64,000 nucleotides of DNA from Podospora comata (GCA_017354895.1 CP071497.1:4154001-4218000), one strand, 5' to 3'; positions 32,200-44,255 are shown, counted from the stretch's first letter. The notes: generated from the letters alone by a model not told the origin. A program made the numbers and translations.

Positions 32200-33617
32200 A
32201 TGTCCCTGAAACGACTCACTCAGGCTGCTTTATCCCGGAGCTCTGCATCAAGGATGCTGGACCCGGCTGCTATCTCCGGCCTCTTCGTGGGGCTTGTTCT
32301 CGGTGTTCCTGTTGCCATATATGCTCTGTTTCTTGGGTTGAGCTCGATACCATTCTTTCAGCGCCAGTATGAGTTGACATCTTTCATCGCTTACAGCTTA
32401 CTGTTCTTTAAAAAGCTGACGGCAATGCACGTCCCAGGTTCTTATATGCCCACAATTTCCACAGCCTGTGGTGGCCAGGCGCTCGAAAGAGAACCAACCA
32501 GCCCCAACGATACGGCTTCGCAAGTCAGTCTTCTGCCCACTTTCTCATGAACCTCATCACACTGACCATCCCCCAGAAAACCAAGCAACCCCCTTCCTCC
32601 TCGGCACCCCTGACAACGAGTCCCTCTACGCCTGGCACGTCCTCCCCCTAACCCTCTACAGCAAACATTCCCCCACCCTTATCTCGCGCCCCGACGAGGG
32701 CACATGCCATAAAGACTTCACCAAAACCCTGCAGTACGACCTCCTCCTCAACGACCCCGACGCCAAAGTGGTCGTATCCTTCCACGGCAACGCCGGCCAC
32801 CTCCTCCAATCCCACCGCCCCCGAGTCTACCACACCCTTTCTCTCAATCACCACCTCTTCACCCTCTCCTACCGCGGCTTCGGCCTCTCCACCGGCTCCC
32901 CCACCGAAGACGGCCTCAAAACCGACGCCATCTCCCTTCTCAACTTCCTCCTCAACGAATGCCGCGTCCCACCTCAGCGCATCGCTTTACTCGGGCAGTC
33001 CCTCGGCACGGCTGTCGTCGCCGCAGTGACGCATCATTTTGCTGTTAACCACCAAATCGACTTTGCTGGCTCGGTCATTGTCGCTGGATTTGGCTCGTTG
33101 CCCTCTATGCTGAGCGGGTATCGCATCGTGGGCTTCATCCCCGTGTTGAGGCCGCTGTCTTGGTGGCCTTGGTTGTTGAGGGTGGTGATGGGTAGGGTGG
33201 TGGATAAGTGGGAGAGTGCCGCTCGCTGGCAGGAAACCACGCGTGAGGTGAAGGGAAGGGGGGGTAGGTTGAGGTTGGAGATGGTGCATGCGAAGAATGA
33301 TTGGGATATTCCCGCGGATGAGGATGACAAGGTGTTTAGGGCTGCGGTGGGGGGGCTGGTGGGGGACAAGTTGACGGAGGGTGATATTGACAGGTTGAAG
33401 GGGGAGAGGGTGGTGGGGGATGAGAATCAGGGGTTTGTAGCCGAGTGGTTGGAGGAGGGGGTGGTGGTAAGGCAGGAGTTGGTTCCTTTTGGAGGTGAGT
33501 AATGTCAACATGAAGGTCATGAAAGGTTGCTGACAGACTGCAGGACACAACGATGTCACGTTTTATGCGCCAACGCTGTTGGCGATCATGAGGTCATTTG
33601 AAGAGGTGGAAGAGTGA
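32200..33617 (+). CDS. ABHD12/Bem46-like membrane-anchored alpha/beta hydrolase (414 aa)
   Basis: Four exons, 32200-32366, 32438-32523, 32577-33494 and 33544-33617; all phases match and introns are 49-71 bp. The second exon is small and in a different frame from both neighbours; it restores FFQRQFLYAHNFHSLWWPGA and QPQRYGFAKNQATPFLLGTP. A signal-anchor helix lies near residues 25-50 (ISGLFVGLVLGVPVAIYALF). The hydrolase part has VVSFHGNAGHLLQ, LSYRGFGLSTGSPTEDG, nucleophile GQSLGTA, acid in AKNDWDIPADED, and catalytic His in PFGGHNDV from the last exon. Relatives act on lysophospholipids or are linked to polarity. An alternative start is the ATG at 32257. The coding strand changes from C-rich to G-rich near 33130. 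Confidence 0.87.
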
Positions 33618-34586
33618 GATGTGAGGCTGTGGAGAGTGGTAGGGAGTGGGTTTAATGTTTATACTCTGCATAGAGACTAACGAAGTAGCTTTTATTGCTC
33701 ATCATTCCATAAGGTGCATTCCCATCTTGTGCTTTATTTTTACGATGTGATTACCCATCCCATCACTTGTCATGGTGCGACATTCGACCAATACTCAAGC
33801 CAATAAATGGAACAGCTCAGACTACTACAAACTAAGCTTGGACAAGGTGTCTGGTTAGAGCACAACTCGGTCTGTTAAAGAAAGGGCTGGGATTGACAGA
33901 ATGTAAGCTCAACTTAGATACCCAGGTAGACTGGTAAATGCAGAGGCTTAAGCTGGGAGAGCAGTTAGCTGAGGCTAGGGGAGGTAAACAGTTGGAAGCT
34001 TTGAAGGCTTGAATTATGAAAGAAAATCCATATCTATATCAAGCATGCCGACTGTGAGCTTGAGAGGTAAGCTCGGGGGAGGATCACGACATATTGGTTC
34101 GTCACTCCATAAGATTACACGTCACAACTCCATATATCGGGCCTCAAACCAGTGTTGAATCTAACAATGACTCAGCCCCCCGGACGATACCCCTGATTCA
34201 ACGATTGACTATCTAAGCCTTACCAATTAACTATTTATGTAATCTCCAAACAAGTGTCGAGAAACCCAAGTCTTAATGCAGTAGATGGACAGGGAAGATT
34301 GAATACCTAGTTCGACTCAGGCAAGGTGGGAAGGTGACATAGATGGGTATGGTATCCTCGTTTGGATTGTTTGCTTTTGTCAGAGGATACCATCATTTTC
34401 AATCACAGGCTTCAAATCAGCTGTCTGGGTTCCAAGCTCAACAACAACCGCCTAAATGAACCCCTGAATGAAGCCTAGATTGAGCCCCTGATTGATTAGT
34501 CCGGACCATTCTGCAAAGCCCTCTCCATCTTAGACTGCAGGTTCCATACCATGGTCATCTAACTATCCGGCAAATGTTATGGGTGT
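33618..34586. other. AT-richer non-coding stretch with a perfect inverted repeat
   Basis: No coding frame of weight. Contains an 11-bp perfect inverted repeat at 34349-34393 (listed separately) and short imperfect direct repeats near 34455-34500 (CCCCTGAATGAAGCC, CCCCTGATTGATTAG). Confidence 0.45.
34349..34393. repeat. Perfect 11-bp inverted repeat with 23-base loop
   Basis: ATGGTATCCTC at 34349-34359 is the exact reverse complement of GAGGATACCAT at 34383-34393. A transcript could fold into a hairpin. No terminal dinucleotide target duplication is obvious, so it is not clearly a small transposon. Confidence 0.6.
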
Positions 34587-34961
34587 TTAATAGAAGCCAC
34601 CAGCATTAGTCTTTCCCTGACCCGAGCTCCTCACCTTGCCATCGTCTCCAACTTTCTCATATCCCTTGTATTTTCCTTTCTTGTCATTTACCGGACTTTT
34701 GGGATTTCGAAAGAAGTCTGTACGCGTGGCTGACCCGGCACCGGAATCGTCCCACGGGAGAGGTGCGTAACCGCGAAAGTTTCGGTCCTGAGCTTGGTCT
34801 CAGAGCATATCCTTGCAGGCCTATGCCCTTGAGTCGGCTGCTTCTTTGGTGTCTTGTTCATGAACCCAATTTGATTGTCCACTTGACGAAGTGCATGGCT
34901 TCCCTCGGGCCTTCGGCGAAGCTTCTGGGGGTTGGATAGGGGCTGACGTTTGAGTGGACAT
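34587..34961 (-). CDS. Spliced 98-residue hypothetical protein
   Basis: Two exons, 34961-34866 and 34787-34587, joined by a 78-bp intron (GTTCAT donor, CTCTGAG branch-like, CTCAG acceptor), phase 0. Without splicing the same frame has two stops, both of which fall inside the intron. The protein starts MSTQTSAPIQPPEASPKARG, passes the splice at QSNW-DRNFRGYAPLPWDDSG, and ends FFRNPKSPVNDKKGKYKGYE, KVGDDGKVRSSGQGKTNAGG, FY. It is hydrophilic with no signal or membrane segment. I recognise no family. The clean join of two coding-like halves with the stops removed is the main evidence. The donor is not ideal, but the BuGZ-like gene also uses a GTTCGT donor. Confidence 0.55.
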
Positions 34962-35777
34962 AATAGTCAGGTGGTTTCTGGTAATAGAAGTACTGAATCC
35001 GCTGGATACCGTTTGAGGTAAGCTGAGAGTGATAGGGAAAAGCTTGGAAGATGTATGAAAGGAGCAAATGAATAGTTATACATACATACCGTAATTCACC
35101 TAGCTATTTTACCTCACCATTGCTACCTAGGTGAGTCATCCGGGGATGCTCCGAAACTCTTAGATGATTGATCTACACAACCACATGCACATTATTGACC
35201 CCAGCCAGGATTGCTATAGCATTGCATCCTTCTAAAGTTGACCTTCAAGTGTTTCTGGTTGATTTCCAGCTCTATACGTGACCTCAAGATGCTTCGCTGC
35301 GGTTACATTAGCTGACTGTTGTCTGACAACGCATCCTCAGTGATATTGAGCCGTCCAACCCATATGCAGCGCAAGCTATGCGAGGTAATAATGTTATCAG
35401 ACGTAAATCTAAACATCTGACGTGTTGAGCGCAGACCCTGCTTATTTGCCCTCGGTCTTTGAGCATGAAAGCTTTCCTTGTCATCGTTGTGTCACAGACT
35501 TGTCGGATGTACCTCTAGTCAACGATCACAGGGCTGTTGGTGACGGGGTAAGACATTAGAGACATACCCCTCTTGATTTCCCCAGGGTCAAATTCACTAT
35601 TATTTTCAGATGGCCTTACTTCTTTTGATGCTTGGTCTTGGTTGTGCGTGGACTTCCAAATCAGGTAGCTACTGAGAGTGATTAGCTAGCTACTTACCTA
35701 CATATGAGATCCGATCCATTACACGAGGCTCGTGGACTTCTCTCCCACCTACATTCTTGACAACTTACTTTGTCCAA
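34962..35777. other. No gene seen
   Basis: AT-richer sequence with no open frame of weight; it includes the upstream region of the 34587-34961 gene. Confidence 0.4.
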
Positions 35778-36022
35778 TGGCCGTCCCAGCTCCTTCGGTC
35801 CCTGAATTGCAATCAGCCACCGTCCTGTTAGATACAACCGGTCAGGACGTTCAGCAGCCGCAACAGCCAGAACACATGCGAGTATTTATGCCTGGCTCGA
35901 TAGGCGTACTCGAGCGCCAGTTGGCTTTTTCCCACACCAGCGAGCCCATGTATTACACAGATCCGGGTCGTCGTTGTAGCCTCGTACTCGCCGTGATCGA
36001 AGATGCCATATATCTGTTCTAA
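35778..36022 (+). CDS. Possible small gene, first exon or whole ORF (81 aa)
   Basis: Starts MAVPAPSVPELQSATVLLDT and is Gln/Pro-rich (QDVQQPQQPEH). It either ends at the TAA at 36020-36022 or is spliced from a GTACTC near 35985 to the CAG at 36055-36057, with a strong TCTAAC branch sequence at 36017-36022 between. Downstream frames up to about 36286 (for example MARKRIMPSSFLEDDVRLEL from 36194) look coding-like, but I cannot join them in one frame. No domain recognised; treat as tentative. Confidence 0.25.
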
Positions 36023-38348
36023 CTGAGCTGAGCGCCCGATGAAATTGTGGTTGCAGGCGGGTACAGTCCATTGGGGCGGGGTATGGAAGTCGCCAAAAGA
36101 CCGAGGAGGGTCATCGCCACATGCCGCAAAACCGCACTCGAGGGCCGTGAGGCTACAGTCTTGCCTTCAAAACGGAGACGGTGATGTATCGTGATGGCGC
36201 GCAAACGGATCATGCCAAGCAGTTTTCTCGAAGACGATGTACGATTGGAACTGGCCATGGAAGAGATCAGCCTTGACGTTGTCTAACAAATGCCCACCCG
36301 CCATGGGGGAAGGGGAGGGGAGAGAGGGGAGGGGAGAGAGGGGAGGGGAGAGAGGAGAGGGGCTGAAGTAAGCTTAATTGACCACACTCCAGCGACAATC
36401 TCGAATATGCCACGCCGCATGGATTCGGGAGGGAACAGCCGTTCATACAGCCAGTTCATGGTTGTGGTAGCCATGGCGATCTGAGTTGGGCACGTGTTCT
36501 ATGTCGCTGTCGTGTTCTTGTTCTCAATAACTGCAGGAGAGACTGGGTTGACGACGAGCGGCACAGTTGTATATAGTGTGTTTGTCTTGAAGACGGTGAA
36601 GAGGGGAGGGGAAAATCTCACGTCACGAGCTGAGGCCACGCGGTACAAAGAGAGAGGGATCAGGACATATTGCATCATGCGCAAATTATGGACCGGATGG
36701 GATTGAAGTCATACCGAAGGACCAGAGCACTGCAGGCCGACGTCGGCCCAGTCCACTCATCATGCAAATTCAGTATCAAGCCGCACAGGACACCAAAAAG
36801 TGAGGAGATAAACAACATCAATTGTCTATGTAACTTGTCCCAAGAGGCCTCAACCGGTTCACCAAGCCCAAGCTTAAATCTTTCGAAGAAAAAACCCGCT
36901 CAGTCAGAAAACCCATCAAATCCTCCCAGAGCTCCCCCAAAAAAATATCTTTTCCTGTTTTCTGTGTTGTTTTTTGTCAAGTCCTCCAAACCCTCCTCAA
37001 TCGTATTTGTTGTCGATGGCTGATCATGATCCTCCCAGATACCGAGAAGATCGCCGAAGAGAGGTGATGACTTGTTCCAAAATTGCTTTGACAAGAGATA
37101 GAGTCTCTGCCAAACACCAAAGATATGCCAGAGTCGCTGTGAAAATACAACCAACCAGTCCGCCGGACAAGGGCTAAGATGGCCGTTGCAAATCCGAGCG
37201 CTGCCGACCTGTTCCCTTCCAATTCCAAATCTGCTGGGACTCAACATGATCCCCCAGACTATCGTGAGCCTGTAAACAGTCCGTTGTCCTTGATGGGCGT
37301 GTGAGAACACCATCCCACCACCGCCGTGAGCGCAAGTCGACTCTCTGCGCAATACCACCGTGACCCCAGCACCGAGCCAACGCCGAAAACGCAGCCGCAT
37401 ACACTCATTCCCTCCAAGCCCAGCCGAAAAAAAAATGACAACAAGGAAATCGTCGAACGCCTCCAGGAGCACGAGGGAAAATATGGGTACAACTCCATGC
37501 CTTTTCCCCAACCAGGCAAACGCCAACAGCCCGAACCTCCAGTCCCATATACGCCGATTCCCAGTTAAGCCAGACCCGTGAAATGACCCCAACGCCGTTG
37601 TATATGAACCATCTCGCCGGAAAACCCATTACCCAGGCTCATACCACCTTCTTCCCAGCCCAACCGTCTCCTCGAGGGCTCCAACCAACCATGCAAAGTC
37701 CATGCGCGCGCCATTTGATACTTTTGTGAAGGAAAAATTGCATTTCCCAGGGGCATCTTGGCCCAACTCGTCCTATCCTTGAAGAAGAAATTGTGTCCCA
37801 GTCGAAAACAGGGGCTGGGCCTCTGCAAACGTGATGAAAAGACCGAATAACGCGAGGACCTGAGCGGGAAAAACAGCCAAAAAATGAACGAGTACATCGC
37901 AATACAATGTTACAAGACTTCAAACCACCCGCGTGCTAACCCTGACGCTCGCTGCGAATTTCCAGTCGTCGAGGAAGAAGCTGACTGTAACGCGATGACG
38001 ACGAAAGATGTTCGAGATTAAGCCCGAGGGCAAGAAGAGAAATTAGTTGTTGTGATGTATGATACAGCCGATCTTGCTCGAGATCGTGTGATGAGGCGCC
38101 ATAAAAAAATGCTTGGTAGCCTAGGCGCTGTTGCTGTGTGAGAGTGCTGGTGCAGATGCAGGTGTCCTCGAAGAAATCAGTCGCGAAAGGTAGGGTCGAC
38201 GGTTGAAGCCGCCGGGGCCGTTGGGAGTTGACGGACCAGAGGCGCAGAGAATATGTACAATGCCAAAAGGAAAATAAACAGAAGAAACACGTAACGCCAT
38301 GCTCATGGTGTCCCACCTGCGTCACGTAGAGGCAAGAGTTTCAGCACC
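36023..38348. other. Non-coding stretch downstream of Dhh1
   Basis: About 2.3 kb. Contains the G-rich tandem repeat at 36313-36354. Many overlapping frames on both strands lack domains. The part nearest 38348 should be the Dhh1 3' UTR; its size is unknown. Confidence 0.4.
36313..36354. repeat. Three perfect 14-bp G/A tandem units
   Basis: GGGAGGGGAGAGAG repeats three times exactly (36313-36326, 36327-36340, 36341-36354), flanked by similar G/A sequence. The G runs could form a G-quadruplex. Confidence 0.8.
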
Positions 38349-40122
38349 TTAGTTGGGCCCAGAAGGGGGCTGCTGAATAGGGGTTTGCCCCTGACCACCA
38401 CGACCACCGCGGGTCGGATAGCGGGAAGGCTGGGTTTGCTGGAACCCACCGCGGCCTCGGCCATTGCCCCGGTGACCGCCGGGGTTTCCGCGGGACTGGT
38501 ACCCTCCGCGGGGCGCAAAACCAGTGTTGGTTGCCCGGCCGCCTTGGTCCGGGAACTGCTGGAAGCTGTTTGACGCCTGATTGCCTTCAATCTGCTGGGG
38601 AGCCCGTCCCTGCCAGTTTCCCGAAGCACCTCCCGGGCGGGGACCAGCGGGTTGAGCCTGGTGAGTTGGTGGGTTCATTGGCTGCTGTTGACCCTGCTGC
38701 TGGTTACCAGCAGGCCTGAAGTTGGAAATGGGCCGAGGAATCGACTCGGGATTCTCGTAGACGTAGAGACTCTTGTCAATGGTGGCAGGAATGGGCTGGA
38801 TTTCAGTGCCCAAGTCACGTTCAATGTTGTAGAGGTTGAACCTGTCATCCCAGTTGATCAGGTTGATGGCCAAACCAAGATGGCCGTAACGGCCCGAGCG
38901 ACCGATACGATGAAGATATGTCTCGGCATTCTTTGGGAAGTCAAAGTTGATCACCACATTGACAGCCTGAATGTCGATACCACGCGTGAGAAGATCCGAG
39001 CAGACGAGGTTGCGGCAAACACCGTTCCTAAAGTCGTGGAAGACACGGTTGCGAGCGTGCTGCTGCATCTTGGCGTGACTGTAGAAACACGAGTAGCCCA
39101 ACTCGGTGATCTTCTTGGCCAAAAGCTCGACACGGTTGGTCGAGTTGCAGAAAATAATGGACTGGTTGATCTGCAGCTTTGAAAAGAGGGTGTTCAGGCA
39201 GTGCACTTTTTGCTTCTCCTCGACGTAGGCGTAGTACTGGGTGATGCCGCGCAGAGTGAGTTCGTCCATGAGGTTGATCTCGTAAGGTTCTTTCATGTTC
39301 TTATCAGAGAAATCCTTGACCGAAATAGGGAAGGTGGCTGAGAACAGCATGACCTGGCGATCCTTGGGGTGGAACTGGAGAAGTTGTTCGATGACGGGGG
39401 TGAACTCGGCCGAGAGAAGCTTGTCAGCTTCGTCCATGATGAACATGGGGCATTCACTCAAATCCGCCACCTGCTTTCCAGCCAAATCGAGGATTCTGCC
39501 CGGGGTGCCGACCACAATATGGACGGGGTCCTGGAGACGGACAATGTCATCGCGGAGGCCTGTGCCACCAGTGGTAACCATGACGTTGACGCCGAGGTGC
39601 TTTCCAAGCGTCTTGCAAACCTGGGATGTCTGCATGGCGAGTTCTCTGGTCGGGACCAGGATAAGACACTGGATCTTGTTGATTTTGGGGTTGATCTTTT
39701 GGAGAGCGGGGATGACGAAGGCAGCTGTTTTGCCGGTTCCGTTCTTGGCGCGCGCAAGAATATCACGCCCGGTGAGCGCAACTGGAATGCTTTCTTCTTG
39801 GATGGGCGAGGGCTTCTCGAAACCAGCTTCGAAAATGCCCATCAGTAAGGATCGCTTGAGTCCGAAGTCCTCAAACTCCATGCCCTTGGTGTTGGTGACA
39901 TCCTGCGCAACAAAGGAGTGTTAGCAAATCTGGTCAGGAACAAGCATGAGCGGGACAAACCTCGGTCTGTTGTCTGTTGTCTTTCGTGGGAATGTTCAAG
40001 TTCTTCTTCCACTCGTCATCACTGATCTGTTAGCCACCACGGTTCATGGGGGTCGAGAGCAAGATGTCCGCCACATACTTCAAGCTTGTCGCCTGGAGCT
40101 TGTCCGCGAGACTGTCGGTCAT
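38349..40122 (-). CDS. dhh1: ATP-dependent RNA helicase Dhh1 (DDX6 family)
   Basis: Three exons, 40122-40079, 40021-39961 and 39902-38349, give 552 residues. The two short 5' exons restore [20 protein letters not shown] and [20 protein letters not shown], as in other Dhh1 proteins. DEAD-box motifs are all present in order: Q-motif region [73 protein letters not shown] and HRIGRSGR. A Gln/Pro/Gly/Arg-rich tail of about 130 residues, typical of filamentous fungi, follows. Dhh1 acts with the decapping machinery in P-bodies and in translational repression. It is divergent from the J-protein gene with about 850 bp between. Confidence 0.95.
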
Positions 40123-40970
40123 TTTGGCAGCAAAAGGAGGGAAATCTTGGGAAAAGAGAGGTAAGTCGGTCGGATTCGGTGGCGCTGAGGTATCCCGTCC
40201 GTCTTGTTCGAGTGAGGTCTTGTGGTCGGTCGTGGTCGTGTCAGAGGCGCAAGACTGGCTCTTCCAGATTGCGAATCGAGGTGGATGTCGTGCGGTCGGT
40301 GGGTTGTGAGTTGTGAAGTGCTATACCCGTCGCGGCATATGTTGGGAATCGAGTTGTGGGTTTGATTTGGCCGACCGATATGTCGTGGAAGCTGTGGAGC
40401 TAGCTGCTCGTCTGGTGGTCTGGTGGTGTGGTGATCTGGTGAGGCTTGCTTCGGTGGTTCGGGGAGTGGGAAGTCGGGACAGAGAAAATAGTGCGGTTCT
40501 CTGCGAATGGGATGTGGGTGGTGGGGGACAGTGAATAGATTGTTGGGGGCTCGAAGTGGTTCGTGTGTTGCTCGAGAAGTCGGTGTAGAGCCGGGAGAGT
40601 GATCTGGAGTCGTCGATGCGGGGCAGAAATATGAGGCAGGCAGGGCTGAACAATTCTCTGCAGCAGCCAGTCGAAAAGTTGGGGACGATGATGGTTTCCT
40701 CGTCACGTGCCCAACAACGGTGCTTTCTCCTAGAACAGGGGCGGTGCTTTGGCAGCGATAAGATAACCGGCTGTGGGGTTGATCCACACTGTAGAAAGGC
40801 CAAGACGCTGATGGTCCCCTCCATCGTCCCAGTCCCGCATCTTCCCTTTTGCACTTCAACCAGACACTAGTATCCGCCACTGACGCGAGCACGAGTTGTT
40901 CTTGTGTTACCGGCGCCATGGTCCTTTTCCTTCCTTCAAGCCCTGAAAACATGATCCTGTCAACTTCACC
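40123..40970. promoter_or_regulatory. Shared upstream region of Dhh1 and the J-protein gene
   Basis: About 850 bp between divergent starts. TG-rich on the plus strand over 40200-40600. Open frames here are long but repetitive and lack domains. No other gene supported. Confidence 0.4.
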
Positions 40971-41795
40971 ATGATGCTGCTCAAAAGACATACCGTTACA
41001 CCATTTCCCTTGACCACTTTGGTGCTGCCATCAGCTTCGATAACGTCATCGTGTCAGCTACCGCGCTGCCATCTCCAGACGCGCTCATACGCCTCGGTTC
41101 AGGACAAGCCACCGAAATGGCCTACTTCTGCAAGCCCCACTCCGTATGAGGTCTTCGGACTTACCAAAGACGATGTATACACCAAAGCACGGTTCAACCA
41201 GTTGGTCAAACTCTATCATCCCGATCTCCACCATCACTCGGCCCACGATGGCATCCCCCATGTGACGAAGCTCGAGAGATATCGCCTCGTCATTGCGGCC
41301 AATGACATCCTCAGCAATCCTCAGAAGCGTCGACTCTACGACCTCCACCGAATTGGCTGGGGAAATCACACCGACCCACATGTTGAACATCGGGCGACAG
41401 GGAGGTCATGGAGGAAGGAGCCTGGGAACGCCAGCCAGAACGCCACTTGGGAAGACTGGGAGCAATGGTACCAGGAGAGGGATGGCAAGAAGCAAGAGCC
41501 GGTCTTCATGTCCAACTTTGGCTTCGCCACCATCTTGGCATGCTGTGCTGTTGTTGGTGTCTGGACCCAGGTGGCATATGCCGAGAAGAAGTCGGCAAGC
41601 ATCTTGAACCTGCAAGCCCAGCAACAGGCCGTCATCACCAGAGAGATGATGTCGCGCGAGAGAGCGAAAGCAGCCATGAGCCGCGAGGGTAGGGTCGAGA
41701 CATTCTTGTTGTCACGAGAGCTTGGAAAGTCGGAATATGATTTACCAGGACACGGAGCCTCAGACGATGGAGGTGGTGAGGCCGAGGCACCATGA
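40971..41795 (+). CDS. Mitochondrial-type J-domain (DnaJ-like) membrane protein (274 aa)
   Basis: Single exon; start ATGATG in the context CACCATGATG. Residues 1-40 form a basic, Ser/Thr-rich presequence (MMLLKRHTVTPFPLTTLVLP and on to QTRSYAS) suggesting mitochondrial import. The J domain spans about 56-128: TPYEVFGLTKDDVYTKARFN, with the Hsp70-activating HPD at 83-85, then NDILSNPQKRRLYDLHRIGW. A membrane helix lies near residues 187-207 (FATILACCAVVGVWTQVAYA), followed by a charged helical tail (REMMSRERAKAAMSREGRVE). There is no Gly/Phe or zinc-finger region, so it is a class III J protein. The partner is presumably mitochondrial Hsp70 (inference). Confidence 0.85.
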   Translation: MMLLKRHTVTPFPLTTLVLPSASITSSCQLPRCHLQTRSYASVQDKPPKWPTSASPTPYEVFGLTKDDVYTKARFNQLVKLYHPDLHHHSAHDGIPHVTKLERYRLVIAANDILSNPQKRRLYDLHRIGWGNHTDPHVEHRATGRSWRKEPGNASQNATWEDWEQWYQERDGKKQEPVFMSNFGFATILACCAVVGVWTQVAYAEKKSASILNLQAQQQAVITREMMSRERAKAAMSREGRVETFLLSRELGKSEYDLPGHGASDDGGGEAEAP

Positions 41796-42946
41796 AGTCG
41801 GTCGGGTTGTATTCGGTGATTTCTGTCAGCGAGTCGCATAGTCGGTCATCATAGACTGTAAACAGACCTGTACTGTTTTCTGATGGTGCCTGTTGCTTGA
41901 TTCAAGCCAGAGAGACACTGGTTGTATTGGAGTGACCGGCCCTCTTGTCGTGGTGGTTGTTTCGTTGCCGCCGGCGAAAGAAAAAAAGAAGAGAAAACCC
42001 CAGATTCTCTGCGGCAACTCGAGAAGGACGGCGGCTGCCCACTTCCAAAGTAGGTTCAACGAGTCGCTTGCACGTGGCGGGGTCAAACAGGAGCTATCGA
42101 AGGCTTATCGGGGCATGATCACGTGGAGAACCGGATAATGGAATATCTGAAGACTTTATCAGAGTTCGGTCTATCACTGTGTTGTGCGTCTCGGGCGTTG
42201 AGGCTGCCTAGGGCATTGTCTATGTGCACGGGCCATATCCCTCATCCATCGGTGTCTTGTTCTTTCCTCTTGTCCCCGAGCCATTATCTGTGAGAAATGG
42301 TGGCTGGGACGAGGCTGTGGAAGACCTGGGAACCGAGTTGAAGAAGATGAGAAGGTGATGGAACTTAATTCTACTGGAGTAATAGCTCTCCTCACACAAT
42401 GGTGGCCATAGTCCGAGATCCCATATCTATTTCGTCATGGGAAAGGGCATCTTTCATCCTCATGTTAAGTATGGTTCACGGAGCTTGCATGACTGTTAAA
42501 AACAGAGACTCGGTTTTAATGTGTCTGATATGACCTTCTTACCTGAACATAGAATTCATTGGCCAGCAGAGCCTCACAAGGAGGCTATTAGACCAGATGG
42601 TATAAAGCCGAGGTCAGGCAATGGAGATGGATGACGAACTTTAACAACATACATCAAGCGCAGATGCTTCAGTTGTGTTGACAGGCTTCCATCGATGGGA
42701 ACAAGATGTTGGCGAAAGGCACCAACATCCCCTGCCTCTGCAATGGGTAAAACTTCAGGGGTTGGCATGCCAACACTTCTTCACAACACGCATAGTGGGT
42801 ACCGAACACCAAGTCTCGAAATCACCGTGTTTATTCCACTCTACCAACCAAGCATATGGCCTCTAACTACAAAAGAAACCTCTTGATGCCCCTTTCCAGC
42901 CCAGGTCAAACCCCAAATTCCGATAACCTAGAGATCGATATCTAAT
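41796..42946. other. No gene seen
   Basis: 1.15 kb between the J-protein and the 2EXR gene 3' ends. Frames are short and unlinked. Confidence 0.4.
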
Positions 42947-44255
42947 CTAGATGCCACTGACCGGCAGCAAGATCTTGTAAGCCATTGCCTGCCTCTTCCC
43001 CAGTGGAGTCCGAAAGATCCTCCGGAGATCCATCGGAGTCGTGTCCTTGTCCTGCGTCAGCTGCCTATGAACCTCCTTGATCAACTCCCTGACCTCCCTG
43101 ACAACATCAAGGTCCATACGCCGGGCCTCATCGCTAGGAAGCATGAGGAAGCGGTCGACATCGATGTAGGTCTTGTCGGCGTCGTGGAACAGGGTGAGCC
43201 AGTCTTCAGGTTGGCCCTTGATGCGGCGCTGTTCATGGTAAGCTTGTCAAGGGTCAGGTTAGTAGCAGATCGTGATAAAATTGTGATGAGACGGGAGGCC
43301 AAGACTCACTTGTAGAAAACCACCTCCTATAAATCTCCAACCGCTCCCTATCCTTCCTGCTTCCCTTCGGAACCTGCACGACAAAATACAAAACCTCCAA
43401 CTCCGGCATCGAGTCGATAAACCCCGCCACCTCATCCGGACACATGGTCCAGTCCCCATGAGGCACGATGCTCCCGTCAACATGGATGCAGCACTGAAAA
43501 ACAGTGTTTTGCTTCGCGCAAGTGCGCTCAGAACTCTGCTTGTACACAACACCCACCTTCTTCAAATCAGCCATCCCACCCGGAGTCTCCGTCCCAAAAA
43601 CAGACTTCTTGTTCTTCTCCCCCTCATCCCTAAGCCTGGATCTCCCCGCGGGAAAAGACAGCTCAGGATCAAAGTAAGGCACGAAAAACTGGTTATTAAC
43701 ATGAAAGTAGCGAAAGTCAGACTTGGGGTTTGACGTCGCGCCGGCGAGGAAGTCGAGCACGACAAGGTCGTGGTTTGTGTCCATGGGTCCCCAGGCGCGA
43801 GAGAAGGGGAGGTTGCCCGGGTTTTTTGTGGCGAGAACAACAGCCTGCTGGGCTGCGCGGCTGACGGAGCCCATGTCCTTGTTGATACGGTAGCCCGAGC
43901 CGTCGGTGCTTTTGGGTTTGGGGTAGTAGGTCAGATGCCAGGTGGAGTCGACCCAGTTGCCTTTGTCGTTGGTGTAGCCCGGGATGACGGCTTTCTCGAC
44001 ATTCATGAAGTGGATGCTGGGTTTGCGGAGGGCTTGGGTGAAGATCTCTTGCTGGATCTCGAGGGGGAAACGCTTGAACTGGGGGAATTTGACGAGGCCG
44101 TCGTCGTTGTCCTTGGAGGCCTTGGAGGCGGCATGGGTTTTCTTGGTCGAGGTGGTCGCGGTGGCCTTGCCTTTGGTGCTTTCGGTGCTGCTGGCCTTGA
44201 GGCGACCCTTGGGGGTGGCCTTTTTGATCAAGGCCGTCTTCTTTTTGGGAGGCAT
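42947..44255 (-). CDS. 2EXR-domain protein (413 aa)
   Basis: Two exons, 44255-43310 and 43242-42947; the 67-bp intron splits a Thr codon and restores RRWFSTTYHEQRRIKGQPED. The N-terminus is Lys/Ser/Thr-rich with patches like a nuclear signal (MPPKKKTALIKKATPKGRLK). The 2EXR motif begins near residue 58 (FPQFKRFPLEIQQEIFTQAL) and is followed by the conserved tail region with R/K and aromatic residues (FRYFHVNNQFFVPYFDPELS). The C-terminal helical part has DWLTLFHDADKTYIDVDRFL and VVREVRELIKEVHRQLTQD. 2EXR is an F-box-like fungal domain of unknown function, often highly expanded in Pezizomycotina. The coding strand changes from C-rich to G-rich near 43730. Confidence 0.82.
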
